A stretch of DNA of 64,000 nt. It comes from Oxalobacteraceae bacterium (lineage in GTDB: Bacteria; Pseudomonadota; Gammaproteobacteria; Burkholderiales; Burkholderiaceae_D). Of this stretch, positions 43,187 through 53,094 are shown in pieces. The translations under genes were made by a program, and so were the position numbers. The notes beneath the pieces were generated by a model. That model saw only the letters and a program-made list of their open reading frames with translations, was not told where the DNA came from and ran no database searches. Numbering within the stretch: position 1 is the first letter of the stretch; every line of letters begins with the position of its first letter. Location of the stretch: the NCBI GenBank assembly GCA_025352145.1, contig JANXTY010000036.1, positions 1 through 64,000 of the forward strand. Direction: 5' to 3'.

Positions 43187-43374
43187 CCTCCGTATTATGC
43201 GGTAAACCTGCCGAAAAGTTACCATAAAAAATCTCATGTATCGGATTAGTTCTACCGCAACTATGGTTAAATGCCTTCATTGTGAAATAGTGACTAAAAA
43301 AGTGGCATCTACCTCTCCCATCAATATACGACGATGCAAAATACATTTCGCTTAAAACAATAGAGAATATTCCC

Positions 43375-44154
43375 ATGTCCGCTGAACTTAAAGCCTCCCG
43401 CCACGAACGCACACTCATCCTGACGATCTCTCACCCCGGCAAAAAAAATGCTCTTCATGCAGATATGTTTGCTGCGGCAATCGAAACATTATCCACAGCA
43501 GAACGCGATGATTCCGTGCGCGCAATAGTTTTAACAGGCGCCGACAATTTTTTTTGCGCTGGTGAAAATTTGCATCCGCTTTTAGAAATCCGCCACCATG
43601 GGACATCCTTAGATTCTGACACTATCGATCATTTGCACGGATGGATCGAAGCAATTCGTGACTGTCCTAAACCGGTCATCGCCGCAGTCGAAGGCGGAGC
43701 AGAAGGAGCCGGATTTTCTTTGGCGCTGGCATGTGACATGCTCGTTGCAAGCAAGTCGAGTACCTTTGCAATGTCTCAAGTCAATGTAGGCCTTACGCCA
43801 AATGGCGGTGCCTCATGGTTTCTCACACAAGCATTGCCACGCCAACTGGTCACCGCAATCCTGATGGAGGGTAAAGCCATCACAGCAACCCAGTTACATG
43901 ACCTAGGGCTGGTGAACAAAATAGTGGCAGATGGCAGTGCGCTAGACGTAGCCTTGGCTTGGACCGATGAATTGGCTGCGTTTTCACCCAATGCCATTGA
44001 GCGTATCAAATCGCTGATACGCGAAGCACCGCACAACTCGTTAACAGCGCACCTTGAATCAGAAAAACAAAATGCTATTGAAAGCTTGCATCATCCTGAT
44101 GCACAGGAAGGCATGAGTGCATTTCTAGAAAAACGAAAGCCGTACTACAAATAA
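43375..44154 (+). CDS. Enoyl-CoA hydratase/isomerase family, oxepin-CoA hydrolase-like
   Basis: 259 residues of crotonase fold. The oxyanion-hole segment FFCAGENLHPLLE and GAEGAGFSLALACDMLVAS are clear. The two usual catalytic glutamates are absent: the helix reads GFSLALACD rather than containing ELA, and the second site reads VNVGLTPNGGAS rather than PE.xLGL.P. The whole chain fits the Burkholderiales oxepin-CoA hydrolase, alternative-type subgroup. It may act in phenylacetate or fatty-acid breakdown, but no neighbour supports a pathway. Confidence 0.82.
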   Translation: MSAELKASRHERTLILTISHPGKKNALHADMFAAAIETLSTAERDDSVRAIVLTGADNFFCAGENLHPLLEIRHHGTSLDSDTIDHLHGWIEAIRDCPKPVIAAVEGGAEGAGFSLALACDMLVASKSSTFAMSQVNVGLTPNGGASWFLTQALPRQLVTAILMEGKAITATQLHDLGLVNKIVADGSALDVALAWTDELAAFSPNAIERIKSLIREAPHNSLTAHLESEKQNAIESLHHPDAQEGMSAFLEKRKPYYK

Positions 44155-44223
44155 TATAGTACCTACCCTCGCGTATTTTTATCGGTGGTACGGTCAATGT
44201 CCGCTATTCCCATAGCCAGTAGC

Positions 44224-46134
44224 CTAAGGAGTAGGATAAGTAAGGCTAAACGAATACAACGTTTCTTTCCCTGCGGGCGATTTGATTTTGATATCAAAAT
44301 TCTTCGTAGCCGTTGTCAAGCCACCTTGCATGCAAGCGGTACTGCTAGGTGTTACGGAAATAGTATGCACACTGCCCTGCCTTGGTGCCATATCTGCGAC
44401 CACCAGCGACCCATTACCGCTCGCATCATGCGGAAAAACGTTGACTACTGCGGCCGGAACAATAGCTCCTAGGGTCAAATCGGAAGAGGCATTTTCAACA
44501 GTAAGAGCAGTACCGCCAGGCAAAGGATTGAAGTTTCTATCGTTTAGTTCTAGCTTGAATCCATACGCTCCACACCCCAGCGTAGTCAATCCATTCACCG
44601 TCGGCGACGGCCATAGTGGATCAACACCCCCAAAAAAATACACATTGCTTGCATCGCCGGCGCTCAAAAATATGGCGGTCTGACCACTTATCGTGGTAAA
44701 CGCCGTGGTCGAGGTGGCTGTAATCGTAGCTAACCCGGCGCGTTTTCCAGCAGTATTGCCGACCCCATAACGCGGATTTTGACTACGAAAACTAACGGAG
44801 CATCCCCCATTCGTGGTGACGCACCCTCCGTTACTGGAAGTACCTATCGCCCCGCTATCGGTGGAGAAAACAACCGGCGTGCCATCCGCCACTGGATTGC
44901 CAAATGCATCCGCAAGTAAAATCAACACGGTATCAGTTACGTTATCGATCGACCATGCCTCAATATTGGGGGACGTCACACTCAATGAAACTGACTCCTG
45001 TACCGGGACCCCAGTAGTCACTGTAACGGCGCTAGACAAGGTCGATATGCTGGGATCTATAGCGAATGAGGCAATGACCCGGAAAGTGGTTGCCGTCGTT
45101 CCAGAGGTCACGCTGGCAACCACCAGGCCACTGCTATCCGTAATCGCCGATAGCGTTTGCAAGGTAACCAGGGAAGCGGGTACCACAGAGAAATTGATCA
45201 ACTGGTTCGGGAGGGGTTGGCCGCTCGTATCGAGCGCTTTAAAAGTCAACGTTGCCGTTTCACTCCGGCCGACCCCCCCGGCACCTTTGATGACAATTGC
45301 CGCATCACTTGGTACCCCCGAGACAAATCCAATAGATGCGCCGACCGGCGCAGTGACATTCAGACTAGCCGTAATCGACTGTGCACCGGCAAAAGACGCT
45401 GTCACCACATCAATGCCTCCGCATCCTTTATCTGTATAGACCACTTGCGCACGTCCATTTACGGTCGTTGCACTTGCCGGCAGCACTGCATGGCCGCTAC
45501 TGGAACAACCAGACGAAAAATTCACTGTAATCGGTTCTGCCGTATAGAGGCTGCCATTCGCTAACACATCCACTTTTATAGAAGTGGTGCCATAGGCGCT
45601 GAGCGCAGTGGTGCCTGGGCCAGGAGCGGCCAAACTCAGCTTAACGGCTGTCGCCCCCATTTGATAGACGGCACTGGCCGAAAGCGCACTGGTGCCTACG
45701 GTAGCGATAGCTTTGAGCGTATCAGCGGTACCTGACTGTGTCTGTGCGGTCTGTAAATCTTTTGGGGAAAGTGTGACAGTGGCGACACCAGAGGAATTGG
45801 TCAACGTCGCACCGGACGATGGCGTCACCACGGTAAGGTTGCCGCCTGTTCCGAATTGAACGATCACGCCAGAGACCGGCTTGCCCGATCCATCCAATAC
45901 AGTCGCCTTTGCCGTTAGGGGGCTAGCTGCAGTAACTGAATTCGTCGTGACACCGGTGATATCTACTAGCGCGAGTTTCAAGGTGGAACTACTGGAAGAA
46001 CCCACCGGAATACCGCTAATGGTGCCAGCCGGACTACCACTTCCACCGCATGAAACCGTCAGCACTGCAAGTAAAAAAATGCTGGCAGCACGCAGGGGTT
46101 TCAGCATCAAATATGTTTTCAAATGAAATCTCAT
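44224..46134 (-). CDS. Ig-like-repeat surface lipoprotein
   Basis: About 636 residues from ATG 46134 (ATG 46107 and GTG 46167 are alternatives). A signal peptide with lipobox (LLAVLTVSCGG) is followed by tandem bacterial Ig-like (Big_1/invasin-type) domains. Examples are SPLTAKATVLDGSGKPVSGVIVQF, TLTNSSGVATVTLSP, FKALDTSGQPLPNQLINFSV and LLADAFGNPVADGTPVVFSTDSG. Cys-containing loops occur near GGCVTTNGGCSV. It is an outer-membrane-anchored, adhesin-like protein with function unknown. It is convergent with the crotonase, with no terminator seen between them. Confidence 0.82.
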   Translation of the reverse strand: MRFHLKTYLMLKPLRAASIFLLAVLTVSCGGSGSPAGTISGIPVGSSSSSTLKLALVDITGVTTNSVTAASPLTAKATVLDGSGKPVSGVIVQFGTGGNLTVVTPSSGATLTNSSGVATVTLSPKDLQTAQTQSGTADTLKAIATVGTSALSASAVYQMGATAVKLSLAAPGPGTTALSAYGTTSIKVDVLANGSLYTAEPITVNFSSGCSSSGHAVLPASATTVNGRAQVVYTDKGCGGIDVVTASFAGAQSITASLNVTAPVGASIGFVSGVPSDAAIVIKGAGGVGRSETATLTFKALDTSGQPLPNQLINFSVVPASLVTLQTLSAITDSSGLVVASVTSGTTATTFRVIASFAIDPSISTLSSAVTVTTGVPVQESVSLSVTSPNIEAWSIDNVTDTVLILLADAFGNPVADGTPVVFSTDSGAIGTSSNGGCVTTNGGCSVSFRSQNPRYGVGNTAGKRAGLATITATSTTAFTTISGQTAIFLSAGDASNVYFFGGVDPLWPSPTVNGLTTLGCGAYGFKLELNDRNFNPLPGGTALTVENASSDLTLGAIVPAAVVNVFPHDASGNGSLVVADMAPRQGSVHTISVTPSSTACMQGGLTTATKNFDIKIKSPAGKETLYSFSLTYPTP

Positions 46135-46212
46135 TTCTGCTCTATATTTTTTATGGAACACTGACACAGACCTATCAGTATTTCACATGCCATTCGTTTG
46201 CCATACACTTGG

Positions 46213-46377
46213 CCCGATCTTTGCATAAATTACGCGAACCCTCGCTTGTCATTTGTCTCACAAGGAAATTTTCTTCAGTCGGTCGGTAGAACAACACCGA
46301 CGCTCCTTCAAAAAACCTCCTTACAAATCAACACAAAATCCATCGCGATCATCTCCCCAATTTATGCAAAGATCGGG
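46213..46377. repeat. Intergenic element with 19-bp perfect inverted termini
   Basis: cccgatctttgcataaatt at 46213-46231 recurs exactly, inverted, at 46359-46377, enclosing 127 bp. A third, direct copy of its 17-bp core lies at 46447-46463. The region 46135-46601 has no gene and separates the divergent lipoprotein and GST genes. It is either a MITE with one solo end or a three-site operator. Confidence 0.65.
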
Positions 46378-46601
46378 TTAGCTTAAGATTATTACGGAAC
46401 GACTTATCATAACTGGTTATCGATGCGTCGCCAGTCAAAATTTAATTCGATCTTTGCATAAATTTAACCTGAAAATAAATGTCCTCAAAACATATATGCC
46501 AGTATTATCGACTGCCCCGCCTGTCCGTCATTTTGTTATGCTTGAACACAGACCTTACCCTGATTTGTTACCGACAATTTTAACCATCGAACAAAGAAAA
46601 T

Positions 46602-47294
46602 ATGATTGACGTTTATTCTTGGGCAACCCCCAACGGCCACAAAGTCCATATTATGCTGGAAGAGTGCGGGCTACCTTATCGTGTTCATGCAGTCGATATC
46701 GCAGAGGGGGATCAATTCAAACCAAAATTTCTGTCTATTTCACCAAATAATAAAATTCCGGCAATAGTCGATGCTGAGGGTCCGGATGGCAAGCCACTTT
46801 CCTTGTTCGAATCCGGCGCCATCTTAATTTATCTCGCTGGAAAATCAGGGAAATTTTTAGGTAATACCGATCGCGAAAAATTCGCCACCCTGCAATGGCT
46901 CATGTTTCAGATGGGTGGTGTCGGTCCTCTATTGGGTCAAGCTCACCATTTCAGAAATTATGCGCCCATCAAAATCGACTACGCCATCAATCGTTATACC
47001 AATGAAGCCAAACGTCTGTATAGCGTGATCGACAAACAACTATCAAAAAATGCTTATCTTGCTGGCGATGCTTATACCATTGCGGACATCGCTACTTTCC
47101 CGTGGTTGCGCTCATGGAAAAATCAGGACATTGAATGGGCGGACTATCCCCATGTCAAACGCTGGTTCGACAAGATCAGTACACGTCCAGCCGTGCTGCG
47201 CGGGGTTGAGGTACTCACCCACTTGCGCAAACCGCTTGACAACGATAAAGCCAAAGATGTGTTGTTTGGCGATATGCAGTACCAGAAGAGATGA
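46602..47294 (+). CDS. Glutathione S-transferase, YfcG/nu-class-like
   Basis: 230 residues. The thioredoxin-like N-domain starts MIDVYSWATPNGHKVHIMLEECGLPY, with the TPNG motif of nu-class disulfide-bond reductases. It has NNKIPAIVD (cis-Pro) and LFESGAILIYLA (Glu-Ser glutathione contacts). The all-helical C-domain includes YLAGDAYTIADIATFPWLRSW. It is probably a glutathione-dependent disulfide reductase or peroxidase. Its end overlaps or abuts mnmC. Confidence 0.87.
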   Translation: MIDVYSWATPNGHKVHIMLEECGLPYRVHAVDIAEGDQFKPKFLSISPNNKIPAIVDAEGPDGKPLSLFESGAILIYLAGKSGKFLGNTDREKFATLQWLMFQMGGVGPLLGQAHHFRNYAPIKIDYAINRYTNEAKRLYSVIDKQLSKNAYLAGDAYTIADIATFPWLRSWKNQDIEWADYPHVKRWFDKISTRPAVLRGVEVLTHLRKPLDNDKAKDVLFGDMQYQKR

Positions 47295-47298
47295 CGAT

Positions 47299-49149
47299 TT
47301 GTCCGGGATAGAGCTGCCCTTGGAATCGAACATCGATTGCCCTTCGTACGATTTTTTCGACAAAGGTCGGATTACCACTTCTTGGCATGCGCAGCAACGT
47401 TTTGTGATCCTTGAAACAGGCTTCGGTTCCGGTTGCCATTTTCTGACTACCTGGATGGCATGGCGCGAAGATCCGGCACGGCCGCAGCAGTTACATTATG
47501 TCGCCATCGAACCACACCCTCATTGCGCCGCCGACCTCAAAAAACTGCACACGTCGTGGCCTGGGTTGCAATCGTTGTCGGATGCGCTTTGTACATTTTG
47601 GCCGCCAATAGTGCCTGGATTTCATCGGGTATTTCTGGAGCAGGGGAGCATCACACTTACCTTGATTTTTGATGAAATTCCCCATGCGTTGCAACAACTG
47701 GATGCACGGATAGATGCGTTCTTCCTCCCTATTTTTTCGACGGAAAATCAAGCGGGGCATTGGGAGAAAAAAATATTTTCTCGACTGGCAGCTTTAGCTG
47801 CCGATCAAGCTACATTAACAATGGGAGCAACATCGAATTCGGTACGAGCCAATTTGGAAGCAACCGGTTTTCATTGTGAAAACCACTCTTCCATTTACCA
47901 CAGAACAAATATACTGAACGCTTCATTTTCTCCACGTCGCAAATCATTCATCCATCGGAGCCTTTCTGTCACTCGACGCGAGGCAATTGTAATCGGTGCG
48001 GGCTTGGCAGGGACTGCGGCTTGCGAACGACTTGCTGCACGCGCTTGGAAAGTGACCCTGATTGAGCGTCACGCACAACCGGCACAAGAAACCTCGGGTA
48101 ACCTGACTGGTATCTTCATGCCAGTAATTTCTAAGGACGACAATCCTACCTCACGTCTGACACGCGCCGCCTATTTGTTTGCTTTGCAAGCTTGGAAAAA
48201 CATAGGCGGCATCGGTATCGCTTTTGCCGGCGATGGATGCGGTGCTTTACAACTAGCACGAGACGAGCAACATGCACACTTGCAACAGACCATCGCACAG
48301 GCACGGCGATATCCAGCCGATTTTGCGCAATGGCACGAGGCATCAGCGGCATCAGTTTTGCTGGGTGTGACAACCACTACTGGTGGCTGGTTATTTCCGC
48401 AGGGCGGTTGGGCCAACCCTCAGGAAATTTGCGAAGCCATGCTGGCAGCATGCGCAGAGCAATGCGAAGTCCACACCAAACACAGTGTCGCTAAGCTAGT
48501 CCCTACAAAGAATGGATGGGAAGTATGTAATCCTCAAGGATCGGTCATCGCAGAAGCGCCGGTCGTTATCTTTGCCAATGGCAACGCCACCACGCAACTG
48601 CCGCAAACTGCTGATCTGCCACTCGTCGCGGTAAGAGGACAAGTCAGTCATTTCCCGTCTCACTTAGTACCGCATCTGCCACTGGTAGTATGCGGAGAAG
48701 CGTATCTTACCCAATCTATGCAAGGTATATGCGGCGTCGGTGCCACCTACGATCTTCACGATGATCCTGCGTTGCGACAGGCCAGCCAAGATGATAATGT
48801 GAGACGGATAGGACAACTTCTTCCCGACCTGGCACAACAACTCGCCAATGCTCCACTCGCTGGTCGTGTAGGTTTTCGGGCTGTGTCACCGGATCGTCTT
48901 CCACTGGTCGGTGCGTTACCTGATATAGCTGCGATGCACTCCTTTCAAGGAGATCGTTTGAAGGATGTGCCACGTCTCCCAGGCTTGTACGGGCTGCTAG
49001 GATACGCTTCGCGTGGCCTGATCTGGGCGCCACTTGCGGCAGAATTATTAGCATGTCAATTGACGGGCGAACCCCTGCCCGTAGAGACATCTCTCGTCAA
49101 CGCAATCGATCCGGCACGTTTTGCCTTGAAAGCGCACCGCCGCCGCTAA
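47299..49149 (+). CDS. mnmC: MnmC-type tRNA modification protein, degenerate methyltransferase half
   Basis: 616 residues from TTG 47299 (GAAGAGA upstream); ATG 47257 would overlap the GST gene. The C-terminal FAD oxidase domain (about 225-600) is well preserved: [89 protein letters not shown]. The N-terminal methyltransferase domain keeps [12 protein letters not shown] but has lost GLNFL (CHFLTTW), about 20-40 N-terminal residues and the DGFxPxxNPxMW active-site motif (here [13 protein letters not shown]). MnmC normally converts cmnm5s2U to nm5s2U and then mnm5s2U at tRNA position 34; here only the first step seems assured. Confidence 0.8.
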   Translation: MSGIELPLESNIDCPSYDFFDKGRITTSWHAQQRFVILETGFGSGCHFLTTWMAWREDPARPQQLHYVAIEPHPHCAADLKKLHTSWPGLQSLSDALCTFWPPIVPGFHRVFLEQGSITLTLIFDEIPHALQQLDARIDAFFLPIFSTENQAGHWEKKIFSRLAALAADQATLTMGATSNSVRANLEATGFHCENHSSIYHRTNILNASFSPRRKSFIHRSLSVTRREAIVIGAGLAGTAACERLAARAWKVTLIERHAQPAQETSGNLTGIFMPVISKDDNPTSRLTRAAYLFALQAWKNIGGIGIAFAGDGCGALQLARDEQHAHLQQTIAQARRYPADFAQWHEASAASVLLGVTTTTGGWLFPQGGWANPQEICEAMLAACAEQCEVHTKHSVAKLVPTKNGWEVCNPQGSVIAEAPVVIFANGNATTQLPQTADLPLVAVRGQVSHFPSHLVPHLPLVVCGEAYLTQSMQGICGVGATYDLHDDPALRQASQDDNVRRIGQLLPDLAQQLANAPLAGRVGFRAVSPDRLPLVGALPDIAAMHSFQGDRLKDVPRLPGLYGLLGYASRGLIWAPLAAELLACQLTGEPLPVETSLVNAIDPARFALKAHRRR

Positions 49150-49213
49150 GCACACTGCGGACACAGAACGAGAGCGTGTAGAATGGCGCCTCTTTCATCA
49201 GACCGAGTTTGCT

Positions 49214-50113
49214 ATGTGGTTTAAAAATCTTCAGATATATCGCCTGCCCGCACCTTGGACAATGAGTGCTGAACAATTAGAAAAATTCTTGACGCCGCAT
49301 GCTTTTGGTTCTACCAGCAGCATGGATATGCAAAACCAAGGATGGGCTTCGCCACGCGATAATGGCATGTTGGTACATACAGTCAATCGACAAATGCTCA
49401 TCATGCTCGGCAGCGAAAAAAAACTTCTTCCTGCCTCGGTCATCAATCAAGTAAGTAAAGCCAAAGCGACAGAAATCGAAGAGCAGCAAGGATTCAAACC
49501 CGGCCGCAAGCAGATGCGGGAAATCAAGGAACAAGTCACCGATGCGCTATTGCCACGGGCGTTCAGCATTCGCCGCAATACGCTCGCGTGGATTGATCCT
49601 GTCAACGGCTGGCTGGTCATCGATTCCGCCACGCCGACCAAGGCCGATGAGGTGCTCAAGCTCCTGCTCAAATCAGTGGATAAATTACCGCTTGAAAGTC
49701 TGCACGTCGTTTTATCACCGGTTGCTGCGATGACAGATTGGTTGCTTGCCGATGAAGCGCCTAGCGGTTTTACGGTTGATCAAGATACTGAATTGCGCTC
49801 AACTGCGGAATCAAAAGCGACGGTGCGCTACGTACGTCATACATTAGAGGCAGACGACATTCGACGTCATATCGCAGGAGGAAAACAATGCACGCGTTTG
49901 GCAATGACATGGGCCGATCGCATTTCGTTTGTGTTGACCGAGTCGTTAACAATCAAGCGCATTAATCCCCTTGACGTGATCAAGGAATCAGCCGATACCA
50001 CTATGCAAAATGAAGATGAACGCTTTGATTCGGATATGGCTTTGATGACTGGTGAACTAAGTCGCATGCTCGGAGACCTAATCGCTGCATTGGGAGGAGA
50101 AACCCCAACGTAA
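49214..50113 (+). CDS. rdgC: Recombination-associated protein RdgC
   Basis: 299 residues, the normal length. It opens [26 protein letters not shown] and contains [40 protein letters not shown], diagnostic of RdgC. The ring-shaped DNA-binding protein inhibits RecA filament formation. It sits 64 bp after mnmC on the same strand and is convergent with the next gene. Confidence 0.95.
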   Translation: MWFKNLQIYRLPAPWTMSAEQLEKFLTPHAFGSTSSMDMQNQGWASPRDNGMLVHTVNRQMLIMLGSEKKLLPASVINQVSKAKATEIEEQQGFKPGRKQMREIKEQVTDALLPRAFSIRRNTLAWIDPVNGWLVIDSATPTKADEVLKLLLKSVDKLPLESLHVVLSPVAAMTDWLLADEAPSGFTVDQDTELRSTAESKATVRYVRHTLEADDIRRHIAGGKQCTRLAMTWADRISFVLTESLTIKRINPLDVIKESADTTMQNEDERFDSDMALMTGELSRMLGDLIAALGGETPT

Positions 50114-50146
50114 TTTCGAATGAATGAATCGCGAGTATGACGGGTA

Positions 50147-50198
50147 TGTTTGCTCTGCAAGCGGAACTTGGCCACATTGCAAACCCTATTTTTTTTTG
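50147..50198 (+). terminator. Possible terminator after rdgC
   Basis: gtttgc and gcaaac can pair around a 20-base loop, with flanking ggg/ccc, followed by a nine-T run. The T-run doubles as lysine codons of the convergent gene, so this is weak evidence. Confidence 0.35.
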
Positions 50199-50815
50199 CG
50201 CGCTACTTTTTTGAATTGATCTGTTTCTTCCGCAGCCCTCTCACGACTAATCACGTTAGCACGCAATAATAACGCAGCAGCACCTTCTACTCTTCCAATT
50301 GCCCTGTCGACATCCACCTCGCGCTCCACAACGGCTTCAGCAGTTCTACCAATAAAACGCTGCAACGCATCAATTAAATTGGCGTTAGCCAAAGGAGTAA
50401 GTCCAACATTCTCCGAATTGACGACCTCGGTTAAGCTTTTTTGATAGTAATCGAATAGTTCACTAAACCGTTTGGTGAAGTGGTGCGGAAGTTTGAAATT
50501 CGATACCAGCATTTCAGCCATGGATTGGGAAGAATCAATAAATTGTCTGCCATCCGTATCGATATGCGTCAAATTAAAATTATACAAACGAAAATTAGTA
50601 ACCAACTTCTCAATCGCATTGAACAACCGAATATCAGACAAATGTTGATCCGACGAATTGGGTCGGCAAACAACGATGGCTCGTGCGCCAATCCATTGTT
50701 GTAACGTTGGTGGTGGCGTCGCCCCAAGCCCTAGCGTGGGCCAGGTAGCTACAATGGATTCATATTCTTCTTTGAGCTTGGCACGATCGCCATCACTGAG
50801 GGGGGGAGCTTGCAT
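50186..50815 (-). CDS. Conserved-looking protein of unknown function
   Basis: 209 residues, soluble, mostly helical, with no signal peptide or membrane span. It starts MQAPPLSDGDRAKLKEEYESIVATWPTLGLGATPPP and ends with a basic tail (FKKVARKKK). A central stretch RLFNAIEKLVTNFRLYNFNLTHIDTDGRQFIDSSQSMAEMLVSNF has no motif I recognise. Gene-like codon use supports it being real. It is isolated between rdgC and the chemotaxis region. Confidence 0.55.
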   Translation of the reverse strand: MQAPPLSDGDRAKLKEEYESIVATWPTLGLGATPPPTLQQWIGARAIVVCRPNSSDQHLSDIRLFNAIEKLVTNFRLYNFNLTHIDTDGRQFIDSSQSMAEMLVSNFKLPHHFTKRFSELFDYYQKSLTEVVNSENVGLTPLANANLIDALQRFIGRTAEAVVEREVDVDRAIGRVEGAAALLLRANVISRERAAEETDQFKKVARKKK

Positions 50816-50909
50816 AATTTAGGTATACAGGATTGACATATTTTAAAAAAATTAGCGAAGAGTAGTTGCCCAAATAGCGCTCAAGCGATGGGAATCCATT
50901 AGGACCCTC

Positions 50910-51002
50910 TCATTGCGCAGTCACAAAGCAAGGATAGTCTCGATTGAGCAAATCATCAACCTGGTCCGTTTTATGAAACAAATTACCGACAGTGGAGAAC
51001 AC
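50910..51002 (-). pseudogene. CheZ-tail-like fragment in a 313-bp gap
   Basis: A short minus-strand frame from GTG 51002 encodes MFSTVGNLFHKTDQVDDLLNRD and ends TAQ. The DNA for QVDDLL (caggttgatgatttgctcaat) matches the end of cheZ at 52407-52450 at 19 of 21 bases. In CheZ this tail binds CheY. It could be a remnant of a duplicated cheZ or a micro-peptide. The rest of 50816-51128 shows nothing recognisable. Confidence 0.35.
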
Positions 51003-51128
51003 ACCGCCTTCTGCAGGCTATACGTTTGAAAAGCGACATTGGGCTTCGCAATTTTTTTATAGCCAATTATTTTAAACTCTGCACATTAACTGAAGAAAAA
51101 AATCATCTGTAGATTTACTTATACATCA

Positions 51129-52343
51129 CTATTTTCCTATATTTTGCGCCCAAGCCAGCGACGAGAGATGCGCAACATTGACTTCCATGGGACTAATATT
51201 AAGGCTGCTCGCAATACTGCCAACCAGCATAGAATTAAGTTCACATGCCTCTGCAAGCGCAAGGTACGGACCATATTCACCATCTCGGGATAGTAGCGCT
51301 TCGGATACCGGCTTTGGCAATTGAACCGTTTTTAACACCTCTTCCATTGGAACACCCAATAATCTATCGAGGAGAGAAAACATACCGGCAACAAACAGAT
51401 GCTCCGAAGAACCCCTTGGTAAGTGCGGCTCTCCCAACAATTCTGTCAATCGCCCCCGCACGATTGCTGTTTCCATCAACACCGGAGAATAACCACTCGT
51501 ACTGGCGGTAGCTAATAGCAGCGACAACCACCGATAAAGCGGCGTATACCCAAGCATCACCAGCGCCTGACGTAACGACTCAATCTCTCGGCGTAAGCCA
51601 AATCCGGCAGAGTTAATATATTGCAGTAATTTGTAGGAAAGCGTCGGATCTCGCTTGAGCACTTCTTCTATTTTTTTAATGTCGGCATTCTTGCTTACCA
51701 AATCCATCAGCTGCAAAATAGTCCCCTGTGCCGAGTTCAATCCCTTGGGACTGCTGTTGGGTCGGGGTGTCAAATGAAGCTTGCCCACAAAAGCATCGAG
51801 CCCCAAGCCAGCACAGGTGTCGTAATCTTCCCAGGTTGTTACCGGCCGTCCGACCATCCGCACGGATGAATGTTTTAACGCTGCAAATATTTTCGCCTGT
51901 GCGGCAACATTTTTATCGGCAAAGCGCACCTCAATGTAAGAAAGATCGGGAACCATGCTGACATCTAAAGTCGTCAAATCGGCACCACGCAGTGAGATAC
52001 CGATACCACCGGCACGCAAGCCTCTCACTGCCGCAAGCGTGTCCTCATTCGCCATGTGCTCCTGAGTCAATGTCAATACCGTAAATTCCGGCGGCATGGC
52101 ATACAACGCATCAGTCGAGAGCAAAGCAGGCACGGCATCAAGAAATAATATTTTGTCCCTTAGCAGCCATCCTGTTTCCTCATCATTGAGCTGTTCTGCG
52201 ACGAAGCCAACCAATGCTTCTAATTCATCAGGCGTAGGGTCTGCAGCATTTTTCCCAGTCTGCTGCCATGCCAACTCATAGCCGACCACTTTTTGCTTTG
52301 GGTCCAGCAATGGTTCTCTAACGATAAAATTCACTTCATGCAT
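51129..52343 (-). CDS. EAL/HDOD domain signalling protein
   Basis: 404 residues. The N-terminal half is an EAL-like fold with degenerate catalytic motifs (FIVREPLLDPKQKVVGYELAWQ, where YELA replaces EAL). The C-terminal half is an HDOD domain (about 195-390): ILQLMDLVSKNADIKKIEEVLKRDPTLSYKLLQYINSAGFGLRREIESLRQALVMLGYTPLYRWL. Such CdgJ/YuxH-like proteins do not cleave c-di-GMP but link it to motility. It is located 63 bp after cheZ on the same strand. Confidence 0.87.
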   Translation of the reverse strand: MHEVNFIVREPLLDPKQKVVGYELAWQQTGKNAADPTPDELEALVGFVAEQLNDEETGWLLRDKILFLDAVPALLSTDALYAMPPEFTVLTLTQEHMANEDTLAAVRGLRAGGIGISLRGADLTTLDVSMVPDLSYIEVRFADKNVAAQAKIFAALKHSSVRMVGRPVTTWEDYDTCAGLGLDAFVGKLHLTPRPNSSPKGLNSAQGTILQLMDLVSKNADIKKIEEVLKRDPTLSYKLLQYINSAGFGLRREIESLRQALVMLGYTPLYRWLSLLLATASTSGYSPVLMETAIVRGRLTELLGEPHLPRGSSEHLFVAGMFSLLDRLLGVPMEEVLKTVQLPKPVSEALLSRDGEYGPYLALAEACELNSMLVGSIASSLNISPMEVNVAHLSSLAWAQNIGK

Positions 52344-52406
52344 AATGTGTTTAGATATTATCTATTGGAAGGGCTGATATTTATAATGCGAACAAATGGG
52401 TGCCAC

Positions 52407-53093
52407 TCAAAAACCAAGGCTATCGAGCAAATCGTCAACCTGTTCTTGATTTGCCACTACATCATTCGCATTAACGGGATGAATCTGTGGACCATTGAGT
52501 AATGCCGAACCAACATCGCGTCGCACCTCTGGCGTCGCATAATCAATTAATAATTTCACGAGTTGCTGCTCCAGGTTATTGGCAATCGTAGCGACTTTCT
52601 TGATTACCTGGCCGGTAAGGTCCTGAAAATCCTGCGCCATCATAATGTCCATCAGTTGCGCTTTCGTCTTTATGGCATCACTGTGCGTCTCGCAGAGATA
52701 CTGTACCGTCTGACTTGCCAGCGCACGATAGCCTTCTTCCGAAAAAGGGCCATCCATCAACTCTTGCCATCCTTTTGAAAGGACGAGAGCACCGGCATCA
52801 ATGTGGTCCTGCAAAGGTCCGGCTACATCTGTCGCATTGAGAACCCGCTGCGCGGCCTGTTCGCTCATACGCGCAACATAATCCAAACGATCCCTGGCAT
52901 CGGGAATGTCCTGAGCCGCTTTTTCCAATACTCTATCGAAACCCAAACCACGCATACTTTCGTGCAATGCCCGCGTCATTTGACCAACGCGCGTCAAAAA
53001 CTCATCGTGCTCACTGGGTTCTGTGCAAGCCTCTCTCTTACCGTCTCTATCCTCAGGATTATTTATGTCGGATGGAGGCAGTTGGGAATCCAT
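52407..53093 (-). CDS. cheZ: CheY-P phosphatase CheZ
   Basis: 228 residues from ATG 53093, one base after the cheY stop; longer frames run into cheY. The active-site helix MMAQDFQDLTGQVIKKV carries the catalytic Asp and Gln (DLTGQ). The C-terminal amphipathic peptide QVDDLLDSLGF binds CheY. It removes phosphate from CheY to end flagellar switching. Confidence 0.94.
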   Translation of the reverse strand: MDSQLPPSDINNPEDRDGKREACTEPSEHDEFLTRVGQMTRALHESMRGLGFDRVLEKAAQDIPDARDRLDYVARMSEQAAQRVLNATDVAGPLQDHIDAGALVLSKGWQELMDGPFSEEGYRALASQTVQYLCETHSDAIKTKAQLMDIMMAQDFQDLTGQVIKKVATIANNLEQQLVKLLIDYATPEVRRDVGSALLNGPQIHPVNANDVVANQEQVDDLLDSLGF

Positions 53094-53094
53094 T

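Noticed and set aside
47050-47256. Extension of mnmC far into the GST gene
   Set aside because: The translated extension is out-of-frame GST sequence without MnmC similarity.
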